This document shows, piece after piece, positions 1-5,994 of a DNA stretch of 6,320 nt (position 1 is the first letter of the stretch; every line of letters begins with the position of its first letter). Where the stretch lies: assembly GCA_030671985.1 (NCBI GenBank), contig DAOVHI010000084.1:1-6320 (forward strand), read 5' to 3'. Position numbers and translations under genes: made by a program. Under the pieces are notes generated by a model, which saw only the letters and a list, made by a program, of their open reading frames with translations, ran no database searches and was not told the DNA's origin. This stretch comes from JAHJDO01 sp030671985 [NCBI: bacterium] (GTDB taxonomy: Bacteria; JAHJDO01).

Positions 1-126
1 ACTCAACATGACTATCATGCTCCCGTGTTTAATCATATGAATTGGCTAAAAAACGCCGGTTACAGTATTGCCGATTGCACTTGGCGCTATTTATTATGGG
101 CTGTGATATATGCAACGAAAAAATAA
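1..126 (+). CDS. C-terminal end of a probable SAM-dependent methyltransferase (5' partial)
   Basis: An open frame enters from the left edge and ends at TAA 124-126, giving 41 visible residues. They run HDYHAPVFNHMNWLKNAGYS, then IADCTWRYLLWAVIYATKK. This resembles the tail of small class I SAM-dependent methyltransferases, where a phrase like 'H..WL..AGF..VDC.WR....AV..A.K' forms the last helix and the final beta strands after the methyltransferase fold. The SAM-binding glycine motif would lie upstream, outside the window, so the substrate cannot be inferred. Its stop is followed by an A/T-rich stretch and then mobile-element debris, so it looks transcriptionally separate from the his operon. 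No terminator is clear after it. The frame being coding is fairly secure; the family call rests on a short C-terminal pattern from memory. Confidence 0.55.
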   Translation, partial: TQHDYHAPVFNHMNWLKNAGYSIADCTWRYLLWAVIYATKK

Positions 127-159
127 ATAAAAAATCTAACAGGCCAGTTCCCTACATGG

Positions 160-184
160 ATTCCTGCTAAAAATCTGCAGGAAT
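160..184. repeat. REP-like inverted repeat (8-bp arms, 9-nt loop)
   Basis: ATTCCTGC (160-167) and GCAGGAAT (177-184) are perfect inverted arms around a 9-nt loop, embedded in TGGATTCCTGC...GCAGGAATGACA. That layout matches a widespread class of dispersed bacterial repeats with an ATTCC...GGAAT core; the neisserial dRS3 repeat, ATTCCC-N8-GGGAAT, has similar architecture. There is no U-run after the stem, so an intrinsic terminator is unlikely. The right arm runs into a transposase fragment, which suggests it belongs to the same mobile-element remnant. Only one copy is visible here, so its repeat status is inferred. Confidence 0.6.
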
Positions 185-293
185 GACAAAGGGGATTGAA
201 TTGGACGAATTTGTTATCATGCCGAATCATATACATGGAGTAATAATCATCAATGATTTGGGCACGGCACGCCGTGCCCGTACGGAAACCTGA
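183..293 (+). pseudogene. Remnant of a Y1/HUH (IS200- or RAYT-like) transposase
   Basis: A 36-codon open frame contains IELDEFVIMPNHIHGVIII followed by NDLGTARRARTET and a stop at 291-293. The phrase 'h.ldefViMPNHiHGii.i' is the hallmark of Y1 transposases of the IS200/REP-associated tyrosine transposase superfamily: the two histidines of NHIH form the HUH metal site. Intact members are roughly 150-250 residues, with an upstream N-terminal region and a downstream catalytic tyrosine helix; both are missing here. The ATG at 183-185 lies in the right arm of the neighbouring hairpin, and the first codons (MTKG) read as repeat sequence, so the join near 195 is probably a deletion or insertion junction. 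It should be non-functional. The motif identification is strong; whether it was IS200-like or RAYT is open. Confidence 0.75.
260..279. repeat. GC-rich palindrome inside the transposase remnant
   Basis: GGGCACGGC (260-268) and GCCGTGCCC (271-279) are perfect 9-bp inverted arms separated by AC. The physical hairpin would be an 8-bp stem with a CACG loop. It is much more GC-rich than its surroundings and encodes the GTARRA stretch of the transposase remnant. Because it is palindromic, it also gives an Arg/Ala-rich reading on the opposite strand. It may be a REP-type recognition hairpin carried within the element, or simply a property of this transposase coding segment. Confidence 0.6.
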
Positions 294-299
294 ATTGCC

Positions 300-328
300 T
301 TGATTGCTAATTCTCCATATGACATAAT
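300..328 (+). promoter_or_regulatory. Putative sigma70-type promoter of the his operon
   Basis: TTGATT (300-305) and CATAAT (323-328) are separated by exactly 17 nt and match the -35/-10 consensus at 4 of 6 and 5 of 6 positions. Transcription would start near 335, leaving a leader of about 45 nt before hisB, too short for a T-box or a his leader-peptide attenuator. The -35 box begins 7 nt after the transposase-remnant stop, so the his operon is probably expressed from a promoter right at the edge of the mobile debris. This is a visual consensus match only. Confidence 0.5.
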
Positions 329-370
329 GCAAAGCGATGTTTGGAAGTTTCTAGTCATAAAACGGTATTT

Positions 371-374
371 GGAG
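371..374 (+). promoter_or_regulatory. Ribosome binding site of hisB that decides between two ATGs
   Basis: GGAG lies 4 nt before the ATG at 379 and 7 nt before the adjacent in-frame ATG at 382. The longer spacing is the usual one, so the second ATG is favoured. Confidence 0.55.
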
Positions 375-381
375 AAAAATG

Positions 382-969
382 ATGAAAAGAACAGGAATTG
401 TAAAACGTGACACAAAAGAGACCAATATTAATTTGAAACTTGTTTTGGACGGTAGGGGAGACGCAAATATAAAAACAAAAGTTCCTTTTTTTGATCATAT
501 GCTTACATTAATGACAAAGCACGGTTTGTTTGATCTGGATATATCGTCAAAGGGTGACATTGAAGTGGATGACCATCACACAGTTGAAGACGTGGGAATA
601 TGTCTTGGTGAGGCGCTCAGAAAGGCTCTTGGGGATAAAATAGGCATAAAACGCTTTGGATATGCAAAACTTCCGATGGATGAAGCGCTTGGGGAAGTTA
701 GTATTGATATCAGCGGCAGAGCTTTTTTGATTTTTAATGTAAATGCTCCAGCAAAAAGGATAAAAAAATTTGAGGTTCAGCTTGTAGAGGAATTCATGCG
801 CGCATTTGTAAATACTGCGTCAATTACACTGCACGTTAACCTCATATACGGGAAAAACACTCATCACATATATGAATCTATTTTTAAAGCATTTGGAAAA
901 GCTCTGGATAAGGCAGTGGCGATAGACGCAAGACAGAAAGCCATTCCATCCACAAAAGGGATTCTCTAA
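382..969 (+). CDS. hisB: Imidazoleglycerol-phosphate dehydratase HisB
   Basis: Cytoplasmic enzyme that dehydrates imidazole-glycerol phosphate to imidazole-acetol phosphate in histidine biosynthesis (EC 4.2.1.19). Numbered from ATG 382 (195 residues, the usual length of monofunctional bacterial enzymes), it shows the family pattern throughout: R.TKET near the N-terminus, FFDHML (His39), DDHHTVEDVG (His65, His66, Glu69), the LGEALRKALGDKIGIKRFG stretch, PMDEALGE (Glu101), ISGRA, a LHVN...THHIYES segment (His151, His161, His162, Glu165) and the terminal PSTKGIL. The histidines and glutamates form the two Mn sites. There is no fused histidinol-phosphatase domain. One small departure is TKV where TGI is usual before FFDHML. 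The start at 382 is chosen because GGAG at 371-374 is 7 nt upstream; ATG 379 would add one Met. The stop overlaps the hisA start by one base (TAATG), implying translational coupling. Confidence 0.97.
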   Translation: MKRTGIVKRDTKETNINLKLVLDGRGDANIKTKVPFFDHMLTLMTKHGLFDLDISSKGDIEVDDHHTVEDVGICLGEALRKALGDKIGIKRFGYAKLPMDEALGEVSIDISGRAFLIFNVNAPAKRIKKFEVQLVEEFMRAFVNTASITLHVNLIYGKNTHHIYESIFKAFGKALDKAVAIDARQKAIPSTKGIL

Positions 970-1691
970 TGGTTGTAATTCCTGCAATAGATATATATCA
1001 GGGAAAAGTTGTTCGTTTGAAGCAGGGAAGTTTTAATAATATAAAGATATATGGAAATAATCCTCTTGAGTATGCTCTTGAATGGGAAAGACAAGGTGCA
1101 AAGAGAATCCACATTGTTGATTTGGAAGGCGCAAAGACTGGCAGCCTCAAAAATCTGGACGTAATTACCTCGATATGTAAAGCATTAAAAATTCCTGTTG
1201 AAGTCGGAGGAGGGATAAGAGATATTTCTGCAATAGATACATTGCTGAATAGCGGAGTGCAATGGGTAATTATCGGCACTCAAGCATGCGCTTCTTCTGA
1301 TTTTTTAAAACAAGTTTGCTCTGAATTTGGCGAAAGAATAATTGTGAGTATAGATGCAAAGGACGACAAGGTTGCAGTTCAAGGGTGGCAGGAGAGTTCA
1401 GAGTTTACAGTTAAAGACATAATTGAGAAAGTTGAGAATATTGGAGTCAAAACAGTTGTTTATACTGATATAAGCAGGGACGGTATGCTGACAGGTCCTA
1501 ATTTAGAGAAACTCAAAAACTTGGTTAGTAGAAAAACAGTAAAAGTTATAGCGTCCGGAGGGATTTCTTGTTTGGATGACATTGAAAAACTGGTTTCAAT
1601 AAAAGACTTGATGGGCGTGATAGTCGGGAAAGCGCTGTACGAGAAGAGATTTGATTTAAGGGAAGCAATTAAACTAGCAAGTGGAGAATAA
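969..1691 (+). CDS. hisA: ProFAR isomerase HisA
   Basis: Cytoplasmic (beta-alpha)8-barrel enzyme converting ProFAR to PRFAR (EC 5.3.1.16), the Amadori-rearrangement step of histidine biosynthesis. The 240 residues match the usual length. Visible motifs are [14 protein letters not shown] (catalytic Asp8), [10 protein letters not shown] (50-58), VEVGGGIRD (first phosphate loop, 77-85), IVSIDAKD (Asp129), [16 protein letters not shown] (Thr166) and VIASGGIS (second phosphate loop, 193-200). Asp8, Asp129 and Thr166 correspond to the HisA catalytic set. The YTDI.RDG motif separates it from HisF, which has conserved Asp residues in a different context. A bifunctional HisA/TrpF (PriA) activity cannot be excluded by eye, but nothing suggests it. 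An AAGGG at 956-960 precedes the ATG by 8 nt, and the ATG overlaps the hisB stop by 1 nt. In many bacteria hisH precedes and hisF follows hisA; neither is present here. Confidence 0.96.
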   Translation: MVVIPAIDIYQGKVVRLKQGSFNNIKIYGNNPLEYALEWERQGAKRIHIVDLEGAKTGSLKNLDVITSICKALKIPVEVGGGIRDISAIDTLLNSGVQWVIIGTQACASSDFLKQVCSEFGERIIVSIDAKDDKVAVQGWQESSEFTVKDIIEKVENIGVKTVVYTDISRDGMLTGPNLEKLKNLVSRKTVKVIASGGISCLDDIEKLVSIKDLMGVIVGKALYEKRFDLREAIKLASGE

Positions 1692-1696
1692 ATGCA

Positions 1697-2080
1697 ATGA
1701 AGCTTACAGAAGAAGTTAAATTTGATAAAAACGGCTTGGTTCCTGCGATAATTCAGGATTTTAAGACCTTGGAAGTTCTCATGGTTGCGTATATGAATAA
1801 GGAGTCGCTGGAAACAACTCTTAAAACGGGGAAAGCATGTTTCTGGAGCAGGTCAAGACAGAAGTTGTGGATAAAAGGTGAGACGTCCGGACACATTCAG
1901 AAAGTAAAGGAGATTTTTGTAGACTGCGATAATGACACGCTTCTTATAAAAGCCGAGCAGATAGGCGGGGCATGTCATACAGGGTATAGAACCTGTTTTT
2001 ACAGGAAGCTCGATAAAGATGATTTTATAGTTGTAGGAAAGAAGTTCTTTGATCCGGGGAAAATTTATAAAAAAACTTAA
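1697..2080 (+). CDS. hisI: Phosphoribosyl-AMP cyclohydrolase HisI (single domain, no HisE)
   Basis: Cytoplasmic Zn/Mg enzyme that opens the adenine ring of PR-AMP to give ProFAR (EC 3.5.4.19). The 127 residues cover the complete cyclohydrolase domain: GLVPAIIQD (13-21), EVLMVAYMN (26-34), [15 protein letters not shown] (44-58), [11 protein letters not shown] (60-70), VDCDNDTLL (75-83) and [12 protein letters not shown] (90-101). Asp76, Asp78 and Asp80 are the Mg ligands; Cys77, Cys93 and Cys100 are the Zn ligands. No C-terminal PR-ATP pyrophosphatase (HisE) domain is present, so that activity must be encoded elsewhere. It starts 5 nt after hisA; the nearest SD-like GGAG (1683-1686, inside hisA) is 10 nt from the ATG. 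It ends in a TTAA shared with the convergent nagA-like gene, and no terminator is visible beyond it. Confidence 0.96.
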   Translation: MKLTEEVKFDKNGLVPAIIQDFKTLEVLMVAYMNKESLETTLKTGKACFWSRSRQKLWIKGETSGHIQKVKEIFVDCDNDTLLIKAEQIGGACHTGYRTCFYRKLDKDDFIVVGKKFFDPGKIYKKT

Positions 2081-3363
2081 TCAGTTGAGAAAACAAGTCT
2101 TCCGTTCACTATTGTGTGTTCAACCTTGAAGTTATAACCGCCCTGCTCTTCGGAAATAGACCCAATGGTCAAATCGGCGGATTTGTCTTGTTCAATAACT
2201 CCTGTGGACTTTAACCCAAGCATATTACAGCTATTGGTGGCAAAGATTTTGGCCATGGATACGAGGGCTTCGTCAAAATCCAAAGCACAGTGTTTTCTTA
2301 TCCATATTCCTTTTATTTCCTGTGTCAGCCATGATAACAAATTAGAGAATGCCTTATCTGTTGTGAGCACACTTCCGAAGAGTGTATTTTCTTTTTTCTC
2401 AACAGCTAGGTAATCTCTATTGGAACTTACTGTGCCCTTGACCCCAAAAATTTCGAATTCTTTAATTTTGTTACTTCCTGTCAGGAACATAGAATCTGTT
2501 ACAGCAACAATTCTTGTGTTGGTTTTTCTGTTTATTGCGTCTCGAATATAGGCCGGGCTAACATGATATCCGTCTAAAATCAGTTCTGCATAAATTTCAT
2601 CATTTTTCAAAACAGCTTCAGCAGCGCCTCCTCCATTAAACGGTTTATAAGAAGTATTTGTAGGTCCATTCATAAAATGTATAAAATATTTTAATCCTGC
2701 CTTCATCGCTTCTTCAATCTGGAAACAAGTTGCTTTTGTATGACCTGCTCCAACCGCTATGTTATTTTTTGTTAGGTATTTAGTAAGCTTAATTGAGTCT
2801 TCGCCATATTCAGATACGATGTTTGCCAGTTTAATTGCGCCTGATTTGTTAATTTGATTAAATATCTTTATATCAGGTTTAAAGACATAAGTAGGGGACT
2901 GAGCTCCTAAAAAATCAGGGCTGATAAATGTGCCCTCAAGAAGTCCTCCGTGAATAAAAGACCCATTCAATCCATTTGATTTATTGTCGATAAATTTTTT
3001 GAGATAGCCAAAGGATCTTTGAAGATTTTTTATCGGAGCAGCAAATGTTCCTAAAAAGAGTGACGTTACGCCTTGTCCAGCCTTCTCCTGTGCAAGCATA
3101 GGTATTCCCTCAGAAAAAGCTTCTTCAGAGTCATCAAATGATCTTGTTTCCGGATTGTATTTGCCTAATGTAAAATCAAATAGATTGCAGCCGTGAAAAT
3201 GAATATCAACAAACCCTGGAAATATGTATTTTCCTTCAGCATTGATTGTCTTATCAGGAGACTTGTTTAGAGATTCAAAGGATATTTTGTCGTCCAACAA
3301 ATATAAATCGGTTTTTTCTATCCGGTCTTTAAGAACTACACTTCCATTTTCTATCTTTATCAT
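2077..3363 (-). CDS. nagA: NagA-type amidohydrolase (N-acetylglucosamine-6-phosphate deacetylase family), diverged
   Basis: Metal-dependent amidohydrolase of the NagA family; canonical members deacetylate GlcNAc-6-phosphate in amino-sugar recycling. Numbered from ATG 3363 (428 residues), the fold is complete: an N-terminal beta segment, [11 protein letters not shown] (His55, His57), LEGTF (Glu143), GAGHTKAT (His208), HFMNGP (His229), DGYHVSP (His267), VTDSM (catalytic Asp290) and a C-terminal segment ending [12 protein letters not shown] that closes the small domain. All metal and catalytic positions survive. Substrate-pocket motifs differ: HLEGP reads LLEGT, the (G)TH/(G)AH pair reads AQ, NAM reads NGP, and the phosphate-contacting Arg aligns with Lys240. 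Substrate assignment is therefore uncertain. A GTG at 3372 in the same frame would add three residues and overlap folE; ATG 3363 fits the family N-terminus ([10 protein letters not shown]) and sits 1 nt after the folE stop. There is no nagB nearby. Confidence 0.85.
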   Translation of the reverse strand: MIKIENGSVVLKDRIEKTDLYLLDDKISFESLNKSPDKTINAEGKYIFPGFVDIHFHGCNLFDFTLGKYNPETRSFDDSEEAFSEGIPMLAQEKAGQGVTSLFLGTFAAPIKNLQRSFGYLKKFIDNKSNGLNGSFIHGGLLEGTFISPDFLGAQSPTYVFKPDIKIFNQINKSGAIKLANIVSEYGEDSIKLTKYLTKNNIAVGAGHTKATCFQIEEAMKAGLKYFIHFMNGPTNTSYKPFNGGGAAEAVLKNDEIYAELILDGYHVSPAYIRDAINRKTNTRIVAVTDSMFLTGSNKIKEFEIFGVKGTVSSNRDYLAVEKKENTLFGSVLTTDKAFSNLLSWLTQEIKGIWIRKHCALDFDEALVSMAKIFATNSCNMLGLKSTGVIEQDKSADLTIGSISEEQGGYNFKVEHTIVNGRLVFSTD

Positions 3364-3364
3364 A

Positions 3365-3931
3365 TCAATCACTTTTAATAAGGCTTAGGGCTTCTGCGCG
3401 TGTTTTGCTGTTTTTTCTAAATATCCCTCTCACAGCGGAAGTGACTGTAACTGCTCCATGCTTTTTAACCCCTCTCATTGTCATACATAAATGTTCTGCT
3501 TCTATTAGAACAATAACACCTTGAGGCTTCAATACTTCCATGAGAGCATCAGCAATGTTCGTGGTTAATCTTTCCTGCAGCTGCGGTTTCTTGGCAAACA
3601 AATCAACAGCATGGACCAATGTATTGAGACCTATGACCCTGTTGTTTTTTGGAATATAGGCAACATGAGCCTTGCCTGTAAAGGGAAGGAAATGATGTTC
3701 GCACATTGAGGCAAAATAGATATCCTTTACAAGAACAATCTCATCGTATTCTGTCTCAATGGAGACTTTTAATTCCTTTTTGGGATCTTTATACAGTCCC
3801 GCAAATATTTCTTCATACATTTCCGCAATACGCTGCGGTGTTCTGATGAGCCCTTTTCTTTCCGGATCTTCTCCGACAGCTTCAAGAATTGTTTTTACTG
3901 CTTCAATGATTTTTTTATGATTTACTCTCAC
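3365..3931 (-). CDS. folE: GTP cyclohydrolase I, FolE type, with altered triphosphate pocket
   Basis: Homologue of the cytoplasmic, homodecameric enzyme that converts GTP to 7,8-dihydroneopterin triphosphate plus formate (EC 3.5.4.16), the entry to folate, tetrahydrobiopterin and queuosine-type pathways. The 188 residues match the short Bacillus-like form. Visible motifs are [20 protein letters not shown] (27-46), [20 protein letters not shown] (75-94), PQLQERLT (116-123, guanine-binding Glu120), [12 protein letters not shown] (144-155) and [10 protein letters not shown]. Zinc ligands Cys77, His80 and Cys149 and catalytic His79 and His147 are present, as is Arg153. Three usually basic positions differ: AKMY is AEMY (Glu37), and GLSKLAR is GLNTLVH (Thr104, His107). 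The start is GTG 3931, supported by AAGGAG 9 nt upstream. The gene lies 13 nt after ktrA and 1 nt before nagA. Family membership is certain; normal activity is not. Confidence 0.93.
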   Translation of the reverse strand: MRVNHKKIIEAVKTILEAVGEDPERKGLIRTPQRIAEMYEEIFAGLYKDPKKELKVSIETEYDEIVLVKDIYFASMCEHHFLPFTGKAHVAYIPKNNRVIGLNTLVHAVDLFAKKPQLQERLTTNIADALMEVLKPQGVIVLIEAEHLCMTMRGVKKHGAVTVTSAVRGIFRKNSKTRAEALSLIKSD

Positions 3932-3940
3932 AATGAAAGT

Positions 3941-3946
3941 CTCCTT
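3941..3946 (-). promoter_or_regulatory. Ribosome binding site of folE overlapping the ktrA stop
   Basis: On the minus strand AAGGAG begins on the last two bases of the ktrA TAA (3947-3945) and lies 9 nt before the folE GTG at 3931-3929. It supports GTG as the folE start and shows that ktrA and folE are read from one message. Confidence 0.7.
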
Positions 3947-4616
3947 ATCTTGCTAATTTTTCAATATCACTGTTGCTTCCGACTACTACGAGTACATCAC
4001 TTTCTACAAAAATATGATTTGGATCCGGCACACTGTGAATTTTTTCTGTAGTCTTTCCATCTTGATCTACGCCATGTTCTTTGATCGCTACAACATTTAC
4101 TTTGAATTGGTCTCTTAGATGTAGATCCCGTAACTTTTTATGTAGGAAACTTGACGGAGTTTTAATTTGAACCAGACTATGACCGTTTGTGAGAGGAATG
4201 TAATCCAGGATGCTTGACATAAGCAGGTTTTGCGCAATTCTTTTTCCCATGTCATCTTCAGGTGAGACAATTCTATCGGCGCCAACCAGTTTTAATATTT
4301 GAGATTGTATATCGTTTGCAGCTCTGGCTATCACTTGCTTTACACCGAGTTTTTTTAGCAGGACAGTCGTAAGTAAATTTGCCTCAAAATTTTCACCGAT
4401 GCAAACCAATACACTATCAACTCTATTTATTCCCTGCGCAATTAAGTTCTCTTCAATGGAAGAATCCATTCTTACAGCCAATGTTACTCTATCCTTTATT
4501 GCTTCTACCTTTCTGGGATCTTTATCAACAGCGATCACCTCTGCATTTCTTTCTGCGAGTGTAACTGCAACTCTATAGCCAAACATCCCAAGTCCTATTA
4601 CTGCGAATTTTGTCAT
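3945..4616 (-). CDS. ktrA: Ktr potassium uptake regulatory subunit KtrA (RCK_N + RCK_C)
   Basis: Cytoplasmic subunit that forms an octameric ring under the KtrB channel and gates it in response to bound nucleotide (ATP/ADP, NAD(H)). The 223 residues are the usual size for a single-RCK KtrA, about half of the tandem TrkA. Residues 1-130 are a Rossmann RCK_N domain: [10 protein letters not shown] with GLGMFG at 8-13, acidic Asp31 ending the second strand (VIAVDKD), [11 protein letters not shown] (71-81), VIARA (95-99) and [13 protein letters not shown] (116-128). Residues about 135-223 form the RCK_C ligand-binding domain, with DVLVVVGSN near the end. The ATG at 4616 is preceded by AGAGGAG ending 7 nt upstream. 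It lies 16 nt after ktrB, the classical partner order, and 13 nt before folE. Confidence 0.94.
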   Translation of the reverse strand: MTKFAVIGLGMFGYRVAVTLAERNAEVIAVDKDPRKVEAIKDRVTLAVRMDSSIEENLIAQGINRVDSVLVCIGENFEANLLTTVLLKKLGVKQVIARAANDIQSQILKLVGADRIVSPEDDMGKRIAQNLLMSSILDYIPLTNGHSLVQIKTPSSFLHKKLRDLHLRDQFKVNVVAIKEHGVDQDGKTTEKIHSVPDPNHIFVESDVLVVVGSNSDIEKLAR

Positions 4617-4623
4617 TGTTTTT

Positions 4624-4630
4624 CTCCTCT
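4624..4630 (-). promoter_or_regulatory. Ribosome binding site of ktrA
   Basis: AGAGGAG on the minus strand sits in the 16-nt gap between the ktrB stop (4635-4633) and the ktrA ATG (4616-4614), 7 nt from the start. It is a strong site, in contrast to ktrB upstream, which has none. Confidence 0.65.
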
Positions 4631-4632
4631 AA

Positions 4633-5994
4633 TTATCCAAGAATCACTTCTTCTTCAGGGTATGCATATATAGCCCTTCTTCTCTTTCCTGTAACTGCCA
4701 GAGCCATAGCCAGAGGTCCGATCCTGCCAGTGAGCATTGTAATTGTAATTACCAATTTACCCGGCGTACTCAGGCTAGACGTTATTCCCCTTGAAAGACC
4801 TACTGTGCCAAAGGCAGACATTTCTTCAAACAAGATATCCATAAAACTAGCTTTTTCCGTAGTGAGCAATATTACAACACACACTGTAATAAACATAGCA
4901 GAAACAAAGATAATTCCAAATACTTTGTTTAAAGAATGCCTGGGTAAGCTTCTCTTGAATATCTCTATTCTTTGCCGACCCTGAATGAACGATCGCAAAC
5001 TCAATATTGCGATTCCAAATGTACTTGTTTTAATTCCGCCTCCTGTAGATCCTGGAGAGGCTCCTATGAACATAAGAATCATGAGAATAAGACAAGATAC
5101 ATTCGCTAGTCCGCAAACATTTATAGTATTAAACCCTGCGGTCCTCGCCGTTACAGACTGAAAATAAGATATCATCAACTTCTCTTTAATCGAATATGAA
5201 CATAACAAATTCTTGTTCTCAAAGAAGAATAGAATAAGTGTCCCGCTAATTATTAAGACAATACTAACAATTAGAACTAGTTTTGTATGAACTTTTAATC
5301 TGGCTGGTTTTTTTCTCAATTTAAGATTAACAACTTTAATGACGTCGGTAATTACTATAAAACCGAGTCCGCCCAATATAATTAAAGACGTAATTATAAG
5401 ATTGAAAGCACTGGACTTGTTATAGTGTGTGAAGCTGTTCTGAAACAAAGAAAATCCTGCATTGCAGAACGCAGAAACTGCGTGAAATACAGAAAAATAA
5501 AGAGTTTTCTTAACGCTTACAAAATCTTCTATCCAAAATAGATATAGTGATGTAGCTCCTATAAGCTCTATTGTGAATGTGATAAGAAGAATTGATACCA
5601 GCATATGACCTATTTTGTCAAGAGTCTCATAATTGAGAGTATCTCGCATAATCAGGCTTTCATTCAGACTCATATTTCTCAGAATAATAGAGAAAAAGCC
5701 AACCATAGTCATCAAGCCAAGCCCGCCGATTTGAATAAGAGTTAGAATAATGAGCTGGCCAAAAAGCGTAAAAGTATTTGATATGTTGACCACAGTAAGT
5801 CCTGTAACACATGTTGCTGAAGCAGCCGTAAACAAGGCGTTTACTATACTGAGGTTCATGCCTGGTTTTCTGGATTGGGGCAGTAGTAATAAAAGCGTTC
5901 CGATGCTAATGACTATAACAAAGCTTAAGACAACTATTTGTACAGGTTTCAGACCAAGTTTACCTATGGCTTTAAAGAAATTTTCTTTAAACAC
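4633..5994 (-). CDS. ktrB: Ktr/Trk-type potassium channel subunit KtrB
   Basis: Integral inner-membrane K+ translocating subunit of the SKT (Trk/Ktr/HKT) superfamily, partner of KtrA. The 453 residues match KtrB. Four M1-P-M2 units are visible, each with its pore-loop glycine: AASATCVTGL (Gly65), AVSAFCNAGF (Gly180), SVTARTAGFNT (Gly287) and EEMSAFGTVGL (Gly399). First hydrophobic helices include about 19-39 and 79-105. The Gly/Ser/Thr-rich stretch 311-328 (GASPGSTGGGIKTSTFGI) is the intramembrane gate loop of the third unit, and Arg424 in TMLTGRIGP is the conserved arginine of the fourth. The C-terminus YPEEEVILG is typical. The start is GTG 5994, the only usable codon after an in-frame stop; no Shine-Dalgarno precedes it and a 21-bp palindrome follows it directly. 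A 27-nt gap separates it from the small membrane-protein gene upstream. Confidence 0.95.
   Translation of the reverse strand: MFKENFFKAIGKLGLKPVQIVVLSFVIVISIGTLLLLLPQSRKPGMNLSIVNALFTAASATCVTGLTVVNISNTFTLFGQLIILTLIQIGGLGLMTMVGFFSIILRNMSLNESLIMRDTLNYETLDKIGHMLVSILLITFTIELIGATSLYLFWIEDFVSVKKTLYFSVFHAVSAFCNAGFSLFQNSFTHYNKSSAFNLIITSLIILGGLGFIVITDVIKVVNLKLRKKPARLKVHTKLVLIVSIVLIISGTLILFFFENKNLLCSYSIKEKLMISYFQSVTARTAGFNTINVCGLANVSCLILMILMFIGASPGSTGGGIKTSTFGIAILSLRSFIQGRQRIEIFKRSLPRHSLNKVFGIIFVSAMFITVCVVILLTTEKASFMDILFEEMSAFGTVGLSRGITSSLSTPGKLVITITMLTGRIGPLAMALAVTGKRRRAIYAYPEEEVILG
5971..5991. promoter_or_regulatory. 21-bp palindrome immediately after the ktrB start codon
   Basis: TTTAAAGAAA (5971-5980) and TTTCTTTAAA (5982-5991) are perfect 10-bp inverted arms around a single T. 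In the ktrB mRNA this begins on the base after the GTG and could form a 9-bp stem with a 3-nt loop. It could be an mRNA hairpin limiting initiation or a DNA operator. Its AT-richness makes the RNA stem weak, and chance from a Phe/Lys-rich N-terminus is possible. Confidence 0.4.

Noticed and set aside
160-184. Hairpin as a Rho-independent terminator for the upstream methyltransferase-like gene
   Set aside because: No T-run follows the stem and the flanks match a dispersed-repeat layout instead.
329-378. Possible his attenuator or T-box leader
   Set aside because: About 45 nt of leader contains no His-codon run, no T-box consensus and no terminator hairpin with U-run.
227-415. Minus-strand open frame opposite the his promoter with an Arg/Ala-rich stretch
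   Set aside because: The Arg/Ala stretch comes from the GC palindrome reading similarly on both strands; the frame overlaps the hisB start and shows no SD or family match.
998-1279. 93-codon minus-strand open frame inside hisA
   Set aside because: It lies wholly opposite a well-conserved hisA reading frame and has no recognisable protein pattern.
1692-1700. Mini-frame ATG CAA TGA directly after the hisA stop, its TGA overlapping the hisI ATG
   Set aside because: It could be a start-stop coupling device, but two codons in an AT-rich gap arise easily by chance and no SD favours this ATG over the hisI ATG at 1697.
2041-2125. Possible bidirectional terminator at the hisI/nagA junction
   Set aside because: Only weak, widely spaced complementarity (GTTGA with TCAAC) was found, inside the nagA coding end; no strong stem next to a T-run.
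3365-3931. FolE-family protein as QueF or FolE2
   Set aside because: The CEHH and H.C zinc motifs and overall layout are those of type I GTP cyclohydrolase; QueF and FolE2 signatures are absent.
4610-4984. 124-codon plus-strand open frame opposite the end of ktrB
   Set aside because: Antisense to conserved KtrB pore and C-terminal sequence; no independent evidence of coding.
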